From: Anaerotignum sp.
GTDB taxonomy: Bacteria; Bacillota; Clostridia; Lachnospirales; Anaerotignaceae
NCBI RefSeq assembly: GCF_017483025.1
Contig: NZ_JAFUMA010000023.1
Location: 1 to 35,306 of the forward strand
DNA: 35,306 bases
Direction: 5' to 3'
The translations under genes and the position numbers were made by a program. The notes under the pieces were generated by a model. The model searched no databases. It was given only the letters and a program-made list of their open reading frames with translations, and was not told the DNA's origin. Position 1 is the first letter of the stretch, and every line of letters begins with the position of its first letter. Below are positions 7,285 through 15,030 of this stretch, piece by piece.

Positions 7285-7339
7285 TGTTTGCTTGGCGTGG
7301 ACATCTGTAAAATTCTGCTGAACAAATTTGAAAAAACTG

Positions 7340-7367
7340 TTGACAGAAAATTACAAGATGATATAAT
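7340..7367 (+). promoter_or_regulatory. Sigma-A promoter of thrS
   Basis: TTGACA at 7340-7345, 16-base spacer, TATAAT at 7362-7367. Both boxes are full consensus; the T-box leader starts just downstream. Confidence 0.92.
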
Positions 7368-7373
7368 AGTTTA

Positions 7374-7643
7374 TGTATATCAAACAAGATATAGATAATG
7401 CGTTGATGAGGACAGTAGTCCTTTCCTGATGCCACAGAGAGGGATGCCTTGGTGCTTCGGTTCCAATGGGTGGGAGCATCCTGCTAGGGAGAGTGTATGA
7501 AGACCACCTCTGAGCGGCTCTAATACAGCCCGGTGACTCCGTTATCGTCTTGAAATGAGTGGTTTGTTGAAACAATTAGGGTGGAACCGCGGGAGTATGT
7601 ACTCTCGTCCCTTTTCGTAGAGGAAAGTGGGGCGAGTTTTTTT
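7374..7643 (+). promoter_or_regulatory. T-box leader (threonine) controlling thrS
   Basis: The leader contains the near-invariant T-box sequence AGGGTGGAACCGCGG at 7578-7592, where the acceptor end of uncharged tRNA pairs. Stem I fills about 7385-7520. The specifier is read as ACC (Thr) at 7503-7505, in the context GAAG-ACC-ACCTCTGAG, which resembles other T-boxes. The terminator is formed by CTCGTCCC (7604-7611) and GGGGCGAG (7629-7636), then seven T. Uncharged tRNA-Thr should favour the antiterminator and thrS expression. The leader ends 70 bases before the thrS ATG. Confidence 0.95.
7604..7643 (+). terminator. Regulated terminator of the T-box leader
   Basis: 8-bp stem (one T-G pair) 7604-7611 with 7629-7636, 17-base loop, T-run 7637-7643. 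Its 5' arm follows the T-box and competes with the antiterminator. Confidence 0.9.
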
Positions 7644-7713
7644 ATTGCCTTTTTCAGGAGGAACTCACTTCAGCTTTCAAGACCATTTATCTTTATAAAA
7701 GGAGAGAAGACTT

Positions 7714-9621
7714 ATGAAAATCACATTAAAAGGCGGCGTGGTAAAAGAATTTGATAACGCTGTATCCGTACTGGACATCGCAAAATCCATCAGCGAAGGT
7801 CTGGCAAGAAATGCTTGCGCCGGTCTGGTAAATGGCGAAGTAAAAGATCTGCGTTATGTAGTAGAAGAAGATGCAGAAGTTGCTATCTGTACATTCGAAG
7901 ATGAAGCTGGTAAGATCGCATTCCGTCACACAGCATCTCATATGCTGGCTCAGGCTGTAAAACGTCTGTACCCCGAAGCAAAGATCGCGATCGGTCCCGC
8001 TATCGCTGACGGTTTCTACTATGACTTCGACAGAGAAAAAGCTTTCACACAGGAAGAACTGGAAGCTCTGGAAGCTGAAATGAAGAAGATCGCAAAAGAA
8101 GATATCGCTATTGAAAGATTCGAACTGCCCAGAGCAGAAGCGATCAAATATATGGAAGACAGAAATGAACCCTATAAAGTAGAACTGATTCAGGATCTGC
8201 CCGAAGATGCTGTTATCTCCTTCTACAAACAGGGCGATTTCACAGACCTGTGCGCAGGCCCTCACCTGATGAGCACAAAAACAGTAAAAGCGATCAAACT
8301 GACATCCGTAGCTGGCGCTTACTGGAGAGGCTCTGAAAAGAACAAAATGCTGTCCAGAATCTATGGTACAGCTTACCCTAAAGCATCCGAACTGGAAGCA
8401 TACCTGAACATGATCGAAGAAGCGAAGAAACGTGACCACAGAAAACTGGGCAAAGAACTGAAACTGTTTGCTCTTCTGGATGAAGGCCCTGGTTTCCCCT
8501 TCTTCCTGCCTAAAGGCATGGTGCTGAAAAACACACTGCTGGAATACTGGAGACAGATTCACAAAGAAGCAGGCTATGTAGAAATTTCCACACCTATCAT
8601 TCTGAACAGAGAACTGTGGTACAGATCCGGTCACTGGGAACACTACAAAGACAATATGTACACAACAATCATCGATGAAGAAGATTACGCTGTTAAACCC
8701 ATGAACTGCCCTGGTGGTATGCTGGTTTACAAACAGGATATGCACTCTTATAGAGACCTGCCTATGCGTGTGGCTGAAATCGGTCTGGTTCACAGACACG
8801 AAAAGAGCGGTGCTCTGCACGGCCTGATGCGTGTTCGCTGCTTCAACCAGGATGACGCTCACATCTTCATGACAGAAGAACAGATCAAAGATGAAATCTC
8901 CGGCGTTATCAGCCTGATCGACGGCGTATACAAACTGTTTGGTTTCAAATATCATATCGAACTGTCCACAAGACCTGAAGACAGCATGGGTTCCGACGAA
9001 GCTTGGGAAATCGCTACAAACGGTCTGCAGAACGCACTGGATGAAAACGGTATCGAATATACAATCAACGAAGGCGACGGCGCATTCTATGGTCCTAAGA
9101 TCGACTTCCATCTGGAAGACTCCATCGGCAGAACATGGCAGTGTGGTACAATCCAGCTGGATATGCAGATGCCCGAAAGATTCGAACTGGAATACACAGC
9201 AGCTGATGGCACAAAGAAACGTCCTGTTATGATCCACCGTGTATGCTTCGGTTCCATCGAACGTTTCATTGGTATCCTGATCGAACACTTTGCAGGTCAG
9301 TTCCCCGTGTGGCTGTCTCCTGTACAGGTTAAGGTTCTGCCTATCTCCGAAAAATTCGCAGACTATGCAAACAGCGTAGCAGCTGCACTGGATGCAGAAG
9401 GTATCCGTGTTGAAACAGACCATCGTGCAGAAAAGATCGGTTACAAGATCAGAGAAGCAAGAAACGAAAGAGTTCCTTACATCATCGTTGTTGGTGAAAA
9501 AGACCAGGAAGCTAACATGGTTTCCCTGCGTTCCAGAAAGAACGGCGAAGAAGGTCAGGTTGCTCTGGCAGATTTCATTGTAAGAATCAAAGAAGAAATC
9601 GCAACAAAAGTTCTGGATTAA
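7714..9621 (+). CDS. thrS: Threonine--tRNA ligase (ThrRS)
   Basis: Charges tRNA-Thr with threonine in the cytoplasm. The 635 residues are full length. Domain order: TGS domain about 1-62, editing domain beginning near RHTASHMLAQAVKRLYPEA with its HxxxH, the class II catalytic core from about 240 to 535, and a C-terminal anticodon-binding domain starting near FPVWLSPVQV. Zinc ligands of the active site fit Cys332 (MNCPGG) and His383 (QDDAH), with a third His later. Motif 2 is the RxxE-type segment around HRHEKSGALHG, and motif 3 is the CFGSIERFIGILIEH region. The ATG follows AAAGGAGAG. Codon use is extreme: every Thr codon I read is ACA, and only one TTA/CTA/TCA codon occurs in the gene (codon 5), as expected of a highly expressed gene. 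Regulated by the upstream T-box. Confidence 0.98.
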   Translation: MKITLKGGVVKEFDNAVSVLDIAKSISEGLARNACAGLVNGEVKDLRYVVEEDAEVAICTFEDEAGKIAFRHTASHMLAQAVKRLYPEAKIAIGPAIADGFYYDFDREKAFTQEELEALEAEMKKIAKEDIAIERFELPRAEAIKYMEDRNEPYKVELIQDLPEDAVISFYKQGDFTDLCAGPHLMSTKTVKAIKLTSVAGAYWRGSEKNKMLSRIYGTAYPKASELEAYLNMIEEAKKRDHRKLGKELKLFALLDEGPGFPFFLPKGMVLKNTLLEYWRQIHKEAGYVEISTPIILNRELWYRSGHWEHYKDNMYTTIIDEEDYAVKPMNCPGGMLVYKQDMHSYRDLPMRVAEIGLVHRHEKSGALHGLMRVRCFNQDDAHIFMTEEQIKDEISGVISLIDGVYKLFGFKYHIELSTRPEDSMGSDEAWEIATNGLQNALDENGIEYTINEGDGAFYGPKIDFHLEDSIGRTWQCGTIQLDMQMPERFELEYTAADGTKKRPVMIHRVCFGSIERFIGILIEHFAGQFPVWLSPVQVKVLPISEKFADYANSVAAALDAEGIRVETDHRAEKIGYKIREARNERVPYIIVVGEKDQEANMVSLRSRKNGEEGQVALADFIVRIKEEIATKVLD

Positions 9622-9631
9622 TCCAGATATC

Positions 9632-9662
9632 AAAAAGGCGGAGAGGAATCTCTGCCTTTTTT
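9632..9662 (+). terminator. Intrinsic terminator of thrS
   Basis: AAAAA then an 8-bp stem GGCGGAGA/TCTCTGCC (one G-T pair; 9637-9644 with 9649-9656), GGAA tetraloop, six T. Confidence 0.9.
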
Positions 9663-9663
9663 A

Positions 9664-9692
9664 TTGACTTTCTCATGTGTTTCAGATAAAAT
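9664..9692 (+). promoter_or_regulatory. Upstream promoter candidate of the infC operon
   Basis: TTGACT at 9664-9669, 17-base spacer, TAAAAT at 9687-9692. It lies directly after the thrS terminator and upstream of a stronger promoter. Confidence 0.6.
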
Positions 9693-9742
9693 ATCAAAGA
9701 TAACGTCAAATTAAAAAAGTTTGAAAAAACAAGAAAAAAGGT

Positions 9743-9771
9743 TTGACAATAATGTATACACATGGTATACT
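9743..9771 (+). promoter_or_regulatory. Main sigma-A promoter of infC-rpmI-rplT
   Basis: TTGACA at 9743-9748, 17-base spacer, TATACT at 9766-9771. Transcription from about 9778 gives a leader of about 168 bases ending in two hairpins. Confidence 0.9.
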
Positions 9772-9777
9772 ACTACG

Positions 9778-9902
9778 GTAAACAAAGAAGAAGTTCCGCT
9801 TCTCACCTTATGGCATGAGCAAATAGGGTTAATACAGTATTTGAAACAGGGTGAAACTCTGTTTTTCTGTGTGCGGCGGATTCTTCCGGCGCTTTTCTTT
9901 TT
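9778..9902 (+). promoter_or_regulatory. L20-type autoregulatory leader with attenuator terminator upstream of infC
   Basis: Two hairpins close the leader. The first is ACAGGGT/ACTCTGT (9846-9852 with 9856-9862) followed by four T. The second is GCGGCGGA/TCCGGCGC with one G-G mismatch (9873-9880 with 9885-9892) followed by TTTTCTTTTT. In Firmicutes, L20 binds the infC leader and promotes premature termination; position, length and terminal hairpin fit that system. I cannot confirm the consensus L20-binding structure by eye. Confidence 0.65.
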
Positions 9903-9945
9903 GTAAAGCGCTTGTGGACACAGTCTATTTGGGAGGTGCTTGACA

Positions 9946-10452
9946 ATTACTGAATTAATGATTAACGAACAAATCAGGGACAAAGAAATCAGACTGATCG
10001 ACGAAAACGGCGAACAGCTTGGTATCGTTTCTTCTAGAGAAGCCCAGAAAATCGCTGACGAAAGAAAGCTCGATCTGGTAAAGATCGCACCAACAGCGAA
10101 ACCCCCCGTATGCCGCATCATGGACTACGGTAAATACAAATTCGATCAGGCTAAGAAAGAAAAAGAAGCCAGAAAGAAACAGAAAACTGTTGATGTAAAG
10201 GAACTGCGTTTGTCCCCCAGCATCGATACACATGATGTTCAGGTAAAAGTCAAAAAAGCAAACGAATTTTTGAAGGACGGCGACAAGGTTAAAATCAGCA
10301 TCCGTTTCAGAGGCCGTGAAATCGGTCATTCCAAAGTTGGTATGCAGATCATGGAAGATTTTGCAAAGGCAACTGAAGAATTTGGCGTAGTTGATAAACA
10401 GCCAAAAATGGAAGGCAAGAGCCTGGTTATGTTCCTGGCACCAAAGAACTGA
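9946..10452 (+). CDS. infC: Translation initiation factor IF-3, probable ATT start
   Basis: IF-3 binds the 30S subunit, keeps it apart from 50S and proofreads the start codon and initiator tRNA. The product (168 residues from ATT) has the N-terminal domain (MINEQIRDKEIRLID), the signature around PVCRIMDYGKYKF, a Lys-rich helical linker, and the C-terminal domain with VKISIRFRGREIGHS. GGGAGG (9931-9936) is 9 bases from ATT 9946, the best spacing. TTG 9940 is only 3 bases from it and ATG 9958 is 21 away. A rare ATT start is a known hallmark of infC, because IF-3 discriminates against it and so limits its own synthesis. If TTG is used, the protein gains two residues. First gene of infC-rpmI-rplT. 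Confidence 0.96.
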   Translation: MTELMINEQIRDKEIRLIDENGEQLGIVSSREAQKIADERKLDLVKIAPTAKPPVCRIMDYGKYKFDQAKKEKEARKKQKTVDVKELRLSPSIDTHDVQVKVKKANEFLKDGDKVKISIRFRGREIGHSKVGMQIMEDFAKATEEFGVVDKQPKMEGKSLVMFLAPKN

Positions 10453-10504
10453 TCCGCAAAAGCGGAAGGAAACTATCACAAAACATTTTTAGGAGGACAA
10501 TACA

Positions 10505-10705
10505 ATGCCTAAGTTGAAAACAAAAAAAGCTGCTGCTAAAAGATTCAAAATCACTGGCACAGGTAAACTGAAAAGAAACAAATCCAACACACAGCACATT
10601 CTTGGTAAAAAGTCCAGAAAGAGAAAAAGAAACCTGAGACACGCTACAACAGTTGACAGAACAGTTGAAAACAAAGTGAAAAAGACACTGCTGCCCTACG
10701 CTTAA
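10505..10705 (+). CDS. rpmI: 50S ribosomal protein L35
   Basis: The 66-residue, Lys/Arg-rich protein begins [15 protein letters not shown] and contains the conserved [15 protein letters not shown] core, which is typical of bL35. It sits in the large ribosomal subunit and contacts 23S rRNA. TTAGGAGGA precedes the ATG. It lies 52 bases after infC and 54 bases before rplT, the usual order, and should be co-transcribed under the L20-type leader. Confidence 0.98.
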   Translation: MPKLKTKKAAAKRFKITGTGKLKRNKSNTQHILGKKSRKRKRNLRHATTVDRTVENKVKKTLLPYA

Positions 10706-10759
10706 TCGGCAGTCTTGGGATAACTATTTTTCGAGTATATTTATTAGGAGGACTTTACA

Positions 10760-11113
10760 ATGGCAAGAGTAAAAGGCGCGCTGAACGCTAGAAAAAAACA
10801 TAAAAAAGTACTGAAGCTGGCTAGAGGCTACCGTGGCGCTAGAAGCAAACAGTACAGAGTAGCAAAACAGTCTGTAATGAAAGCAATGGCATTCGCTTTC
10901 GCTGGCAGAAAACAGACAAAGAGAGAATACAGAAGCCTGTGGATCGTAAGAATCAACGCAGCTGCAAGAATGAACGAAATCTCTTACAGCAAACTGATCC
11001 ATGGCCTGAAAGTAGCTGGCGTAAACATCAACAGAAAAATGCTGGCTGAACTGGCTGTATCCGATCCTGCTGCTTTCACAAAACTGGTTGAAACAGCAAA
11101 AGCAGCTCTGTAA
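10760..11113 (+). CDS. rplT: 50S ribosomal protein L20
   Basis: The 117-residue basic protein starts [19 protein letters not shown] and contains [17 protein letters not shown] and the [13 protein letters not shown] region, all characteristic of bL20. It binds 23S rRNA early in 50S assembly and, in Firmicutes, also the infC leader, repressing its own operon. ATTAGGAGGA precedes the ATG. It is the last gene before a strong terminator. Confidence 0.98.
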   Translation: MARVKGALNARKKHKKVLKLARGYRGARSKQYRVAKQSVMKAMAFAFAGRKQTKREYRSLWIVRINAAARMNEISYSKLIHGLKVAGVNINRKMLAELAVSDPAAFTKLVETAKAAL

Positions 11114-11134
11114 TTTATAACAGATCATGCAACC

Positions 11135-11171
11135 AAAGGCTTTCATCTTAGGATGAGAGCCTTTCTTTTTT
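11135..11171 (+). terminator. Intrinsic terminator of infC-rpmI-rplT
   Basis: 13-bp stem AAAGGCTTTCATC/GATGAGAGCCTTT (one T-G pair; 11135-11147 with 11152-11164), 4-base loop, then CTTTTTT. Confidence 0.92.
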
Positions 11172-11182
11172 GAGGTGCATTT

Positions 11183-12100
11183 ATGGAAACGATTTTAGTA
11201 AAGGCCGGGGGCTTCTTATTTATGATTGCTCTGGGTTTTGTTTTGAAAAGAATAGGACTGTTTTCCCTGAATGACAGTGGGCTTTTGAGCAAACTGGTAT
11301 TGAAGATCACGCTGCCTATGACCATTATCAGCAATTTCCGCGGGCTGGAGTTGAATCGCAGCTATCTGATGGCTATTGGAATTGGTTTTGGGGTACATAT
11401 TGCAGCGATCGCAGTGGTACTTTTACTGACGCGAAAGAAATCTCCTGCCCATAAAGCCTTTTATATCATCAATACATCAGGCTATAATATTGGTCTTTGT
11501 ACGCTGCCCTATATGTCCAGCTTTTTTGCAGCAGAGGCGGTGGCTCTGGTCTGCATGTTCGATGTAGGCAATGCTATCATGTGCTTTGGTATTACATTTG
11601 CTATTGCAACAATGGTATCCAAGGGAAGAGAAGGTATCAACGGAAAGGAAATTTTGAAAACGCTGTTTTCTTCTATGCCTTTTGTAACATATCTGGTGAT
11701 GATCATTCTTTGTGCGGCTAAGGTACAGCTTCCTGTGCCTGTGTATACCGTTGCGGGGATGATCGGACAGGCTAATGCATTCCTGGCAATGCTGTTGATC
11801 GGTATCCTCTTCGAACCTAAGATCAACAGGGAAGAATTGAAAGATATGGCAGGGGTATTTTGCCTGCGTATGGGATTAGGTGTCGCTTTTGCGCTGCTGA
11901 TCTATTATTTCCTTCCTGTGCCGCTGATGTATAGGCAGATCTTATCTATCATCGTATTTTCACCTATCCTCAGCGTTGCGCCCATTTATACGGAACGCTG
12001 CGGATATAATCGCTCTGTGGCTGCAGTATTAAATTCAATGATGCTGCCTTTCAGTATGGTTGTGATGACGATATTACTGATGATCCTGCAGGTATATTGA
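11183..12100 (+). CDS. AEC (auxin efflux carrier) family permease
   Basis: The 305-residue hydrophobic protein shows about ten membrane segments arranged as two halves, as in AEC permeases. Family features include the early LPMTIISNF segment, the central NTSGYNIGLCTLPY with its Gly/Asn/Pro break, and the symmetrical late region with SPILSVAPIYTERCGYNRSVAA. AEC proteins export or exchange organic acids such as malate or malonate in bacteria; the substrate cannot be read from sequence. TTTGAGGTG precedes ATG 11183 at good spacing. The gene starts only 11 bases after the ribosomal operon terminator, which leaves no room for its own promoter, so it probably depends on read-through or a promoter inside rplT. 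It has its own terminator. Confidence 0.88.
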   Translation: METILVKAGGFLFMIALGFVLKRIGLFSLNDSGLLSKLVLKITLPMTIISNFRGLELNRSYLMAIGIGFGVHIAAIAVVLLLTRKKSPAHKAFYIINTSGYNIGLCTLPYMSSFFAAEAVALVCMFDVGNAIMCFGITFAIATMVSKGREGINGKEILKTLFSSMPFVTYLVMIILCAAKVQLPVPVYTVAGMIGQANAFLAMLLIGILFEPKINREELKDMAGVFCLRMGLGVAFALLIYYFLPVPLMYRQILSIIVFSPILSVAPIYTERCGYNRSVAAVLNSMMLPFSMVVMTILLMILQVY

Positions 12101-12104
12101 AATT

Positions 12105-12128
12105 GCGTTCCTTCGGGAGCGCTTTTTT
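12105..12128 (+). terminator. Intrinsic terminator of the AEC permease gene
   Basis: 7-bp stem GCGTTCC/GGAGCGC (one T-G pair; 12105-12111 with 12116-12122) closed by a stable TTCG tetraloop, then six T. Confidence 0.93.
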
Positions 12129-12282
12129 AATTAGTAAAGATCTATTCGCCTGAAAAAGACAAGCCGTTCAGGGAAAAGAGTAGTGTATGCAGTATAACGC
12201 TGAAAAAGGAAAAAAGGAGCAGAGAAAAAACTGTGATTTGTCTGAGGAGTGAAAAAAATTAACGGGAATGATTGATTTGTTG

Positions 12283-12310
12283 TTGACAAATGATTTCAGA
12301 GTATTATAAT
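12283..12310 (+). promoter_or_regulatory. Sigma-A promoter of the class III PLP enzyme gene
   Basis: TTGACA at 12283-12288, 16-base spacer, TATAAT at 12305-12310; leader of about 77 bases. The 150 bases upstream of it (12129-12282) hold a weak CCTGAA/TTCAGG stem (12149-12172) and otherwise nothing I recognise. Confidence 0.9.
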
Positions 12311-12393
12311 AGGTTCTAAATTGTTTTTATTTAAAGACATGAAAAACAAAAGAAATTGATGTCATACAACGAACAAAGTGAGGAGTGGTATAA

Positions 12394-13740
12394 ATGGCAT
12401 TGAATACTGAAAAATGCAGCGCATTGGTTGAAAGAGATAAGAAGGTCGTAGCACCCTGCCAGCACCTTTCTTATTATCCTATGGTAATCAAAAAGATCGA
12501 TCAGGACGTAATTTACGATGAAGACGACAACCAGTACATCGACTTCCTGTCCAGCGCATCTTCCCTGAATCTGGGCAGCTGCCATCCCGTTGTAACAGCA
12601 GCGGTAAAAGAACAGCTGGATAATTACTCTCAGTATACAATCGCTTATACATATGGCAAAAAGAGCATCGAATATGCAGAAAGACTGACTTCTGTATATC
12701 CCGGCGGTGTTCCTGCAAAAATCGTTTTCGGTAACTGTGGTTCCGACGCCAATGATGCAGCAGTGAAATTTGCAAGAGCTTACACAGGCAGAAGCAAGAT
12801 CATCACATTCATCAATGCTTACCACGGCAGCACATACGGTTCTATTTCCATGTCCATGGTAACAACACGTATGCGTGCAAAAATGGGCCCCATGCTGCCT
12901 GATATCTACTGCTTCCCCTTCTATGATGCAGCTTATGATGATGAAACATGCGAAAAAGAATGTATCGCAGATATCGAAAGAGCATTCGCAACATACCTGC
13001 CTGCAGATGAAGTTGCAGCAGTGGTCATCGAACCCGTACAGGGTGATGCAGGTCTGCTTGCAGCACACCCCATCTTTATGAAAAAACTGTATGAACTGTG
13101 CAAAAAGAATGGCATCCTGTTCATCTCTGAAGAAGTACAGCAGGCTTTCTGGCGTACTGGTAAATTCTTTGGTATCGAACATTATGATATCGTTCCTGAT
13201 GGTATCATCATGGGTAAATCCATCGGCGCAGGTTTCCCTCTGGGCGGCTTCATGGCAAGAACAGAAATCATGGATTGTCTGCCTGCACCTGCTCACCTGT
13301 TCACACTGGGTGGCAACGCAACAGCTTGTGCAGCCGGCGTAGCAGCTTTCGACTACATGCAGTCTGATGAATTCCAGAAGATTCTGGCGGATAATACAAA
13401 ACTGATGCAGGAATGTCTGGATGATGTTATGGCAACATTCCCTGATCTTGCTACAGGTACAAGAGGTATCAATACTTCCAGAGGTATCGTGATCACAAAG
13501 AAAGATGAAAACGGCAACAACGTTCCCGATGCGACAGGTACATACAAGATCCTGTACAGAGCATACGAAAGAGGTCTGCTGGTAATTTCCCTGGCAGATA
13601 ATATCCTGAGAATCCAGCCCCCTCTTAACATCAAACCTGAAAATCTGAAAAAAGGCTTCGAAATCATCAAAGCATCCATCCAGGATTATCTGAATGGTGA
13701 TATTCCCGATGATGTTATGAAATTCCGTGCTGGTTGGTAA
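12394..13740 (+). CDS. Class III PLP-dependent aminotransferase-like enzyme with atypical Glu at the cofactor Asp site
   Basis: The 448 residues follow the fold-type I class III pattern: YIDFLSSASSLNLG near the start, GNCGSDANDAAVKFAR (phosphate region), NAYHGSTYGS (aromatic plus His stacking on PLP), IEPVQGDAG, then ISEEVQQAFWRTG and MGKSIGAGFPLGG. Lys275 is the expected Schiff-base lysine. The consensus D-E-[IV]-Q pairs Asp with the pyridine nitrogen; here that position is Glu246. The family includes GABA, ornithine and lysine-6 aminotransferases and amino acid racemases (isoleucine 2-epimerase), so substrate and even reaction type are open. GTGAGGAG precedes the ATG. It is monocistronic with its own consensus promoter and a palindromic terminator, and its biased codon use suggests high expression. 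Confidence 0.88.
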   Translation: MALNTEKCSALVERDKKVVAPCQHLSYYPMVIKKIDQDVIYDEDDNQYIDFLSSASSLNLGSCHPVVTAAVKEQLDNYSQYTIAYTYGKKSIEYAERLTSVYPGGVPAKIVFGNCGSDANDAAVKFARAYTGRSKIITFINAYHGSTYGSISMSMVTTRMRAKMGPMLPDIYCFPFYDAAYDDETCEKECIADIERAFATYLPADEVAAVVIEPVQGDAGLLAAHPIFMKKLYELCKKNGILFISEEVQQAFWRTGKFFGIEHYDIVPDGIIMGKSIGAGFPLGGFMARTEIMDCLPAPAHLFTLGGNATACAAGVAAFDYMQSDEFQKILADNTKLMQECLDDVMATFPDLATGTRGINTSRGIVITKKDENGNNVPDATGTYKILYRAYERGLLVISLADNILRIQPPLNIKPENLKKGFEIIKASIQDYLNGDIPDDVMKFRAGW

Positions 13741-13750
13741 TCATAAAAAT

Positions 13751-13780
13751 AACCCCGACAATTGTCGGGGTTTCTTTTAT
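13751..13780. terminator. Bidirectional terminator between the PLP enzyme and glycerate kinase genes
   Basis: Perfect 22-base palindrome (13751-13772): AACCCCGACA pairs with TGTCGGGGTT. The plus strand continues TTCTTTTA; on the minus strand a T-rich tail follows as well (complement of 13744-13750). It serves both convergent genes; the minus-strand stop codon starts 4 bases away. Confidence 0.92.
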
Positions 13781-15030
13781 TTGCAAAGCAGGAGATACAG
13801 ATCATTGACATTGGTGCCTGTAGGTCCTGTCAGGATAAGGGCATCGGCTTCTGCTAAAGCACGGTTGGAATCGTTTTCGGCCAGAACAGCGGGGATAGTA
13901 ATTCCTTTCTTTTCCAGAATGGCTTTCGTATTGCCGTCAACGATGCCGCCGGCAGCGTCTGTAGGGCCGTCAGTACCGTCAGAACCTGCAGCGGCAACCA
14001 CAACGCTTTCCGTACCGCTGATGCCTTCTGCTGCGGAAAGGGCCAGCTCCTGATTTCTGCCGCCTTTGCCTTTGCCTGTAATGCGAACGATAGTCTCACC
14101 GCCGCAGATGATGGCACAGGGAGGCTTCAGAGGCAGACCGTCTTTTTGAATGGTTTTCGCGATGGAAGCAAGGAATTTACCAGCTTCTTTGGCTTCACAA
14201 TCAAGCATATTTGTCAGGATCAGCGGTGTATAGCCAAGGGATTTTGCAGATATTGCTGCATCTTCGCAAAGCTGAGTGACACTTCCTGTGATTTCCATGG
14301 TCACATTGGAAAGGGATTTGGGCGTTTCTTTTGCCAGCTCTGCTTTCATTTCTTCTGTCAGCTGCAGACCATATTTTTCCGCTACTGCAAAGGCTTCTTC
14401 GGATGTGGAAGCATCGGCGCAGGCAGGGCCGGAAGCAATGGAATCAGGCCTGTCGCCCAGAATATCGCTGAGGGCAATGCAGTACACCTTCGCAGGGGCG
14501 CAAAGTTCTGCAAATCCACCGCCTTTGACTGCGGAAAGATGTTTACGAATCGTGTTGATTTCTACGATATCCGCGCCGCATTTCAAAAGCTGGTCAGTGA
14601 TATCCAGAAAATCAGCTAATCCAAGATTTCCTGCAGGCTTTTCGAACAAGGCGGAGCCGCCGCCGGAAACAAGAAAGAAAACAGTATCCTTTTCTGTCAG
14701 ATCGGATACAGCTTCAATAATTTGTTTTGTACCGCTGATGGTATTTTCATCGGGGAGAGGATGGCCTGCTTCTAAAATTGTGAACCCGGGGATGTCTCCC
14801 TGAGAATGGTCATATTTTGTTAAAACGATGCCTGTGTCGATTTTGTGGGGAATATTTTCTGCCGCCGCCTTTGCCATGTTCCATGCGGCTTTGCCGATGG
14901 CGATGACGATGACTTTTCCTTGGAAATTAAATTTTTTGCCGCAGATGGCTTTTTTTACTGCTTCGTCGGGCAGGGAAGCCTGAATGGCATCGTGGATGAT
15001 CTTCTTTGCATATGATAGAATCTCATTCAT
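13777..15030 (-). CDS. Glycerate 2-kinase, MOFRL/DUF4147 family
   Basis: This family phosphorylates D-glycerate with ATP, giving 2-phosphoglycerate for lower glycolysis. The 417 residues carry the N-terminal DUF4147 domain, with VIAIGKAAWNMAKAA, EAGHPLPDENTISGT, the glycine-rich FLVSGGGSALFEKP and ALSDILGDRPDSIASGPA, followed by the C-terminal MOFRL domain with CGGETIVRITGKGKGGRNQE and AAGSDGTDGPTDAAGGIVD. ATG at 15030 was preferred because AAAGAGGTG ends 9 bases upstream; the GTG at 15042 overlaps that ribosome binding site. The gene is convergent with the PLP enzyme gene and divergent from the deacylase gene. Its source of glycerate (hydroxypyruvate, tartronate or sugar acid breakdown) is not apparent from the neighbours. 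Confidence 0.93.
   Translation of the reverse strand: MNEILSYAKKIIHDAIQASLPDEAVKKAICGKKFNFQGKVIVIAIGKAAWNMAKAAAENIPHKIDTGIVLTKYDHSQGDIPGFTILEAGHPLPDENTISGTKQIIEAVSDLTEKDTVFFLVSGGGSALFEKPAGNLGLADFLDITDQLLKCGADIVEINTIRKHLSAVKGGGFAELCAPAKVYCIALSDILGDRPDSIASGPACADASTSEEAFAVAEKYGLQLTEEMKAELAKETPKSLSNVTMEITGSVTQLCEDAAISAKSLGYTPLILTNMLDCEAKEAGKFLASIAKTIQKDGLPLKPPCAIICGGETIVRITGKGKGGRNQELALSAAEGISGTESVVVAAAGSDGTDGPTDAAGGIVDGNTKAILEKKGITIPAVLAENDSNRALAEADALILTGPTGTNVNDLYLLLCK

Noticed and set aside
7726..9633. 635-codon open frame antisense to thrS
   Set aside because: It is in codon register with thrS and exists because that gene lacks TTA, CTA and TCA codons. Its translation is Phe/Cys/Val-rich, without family motifs, and no ribosome binding site precedes it.
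9721..9906. 61-codon frame in the infC leader
   Set aside because: It spans the infC promoter and the attenuator hairpin, starts at TTG without a ribosome binding site, and resembles no leader peptide with useful codon runs.
13727..14053. Plus-strand frame across the end of the glycerate kinase gene
   Set aside because: It crosses a perfect bidirectional terminator and is antisense to the conserved MOFRL domain.
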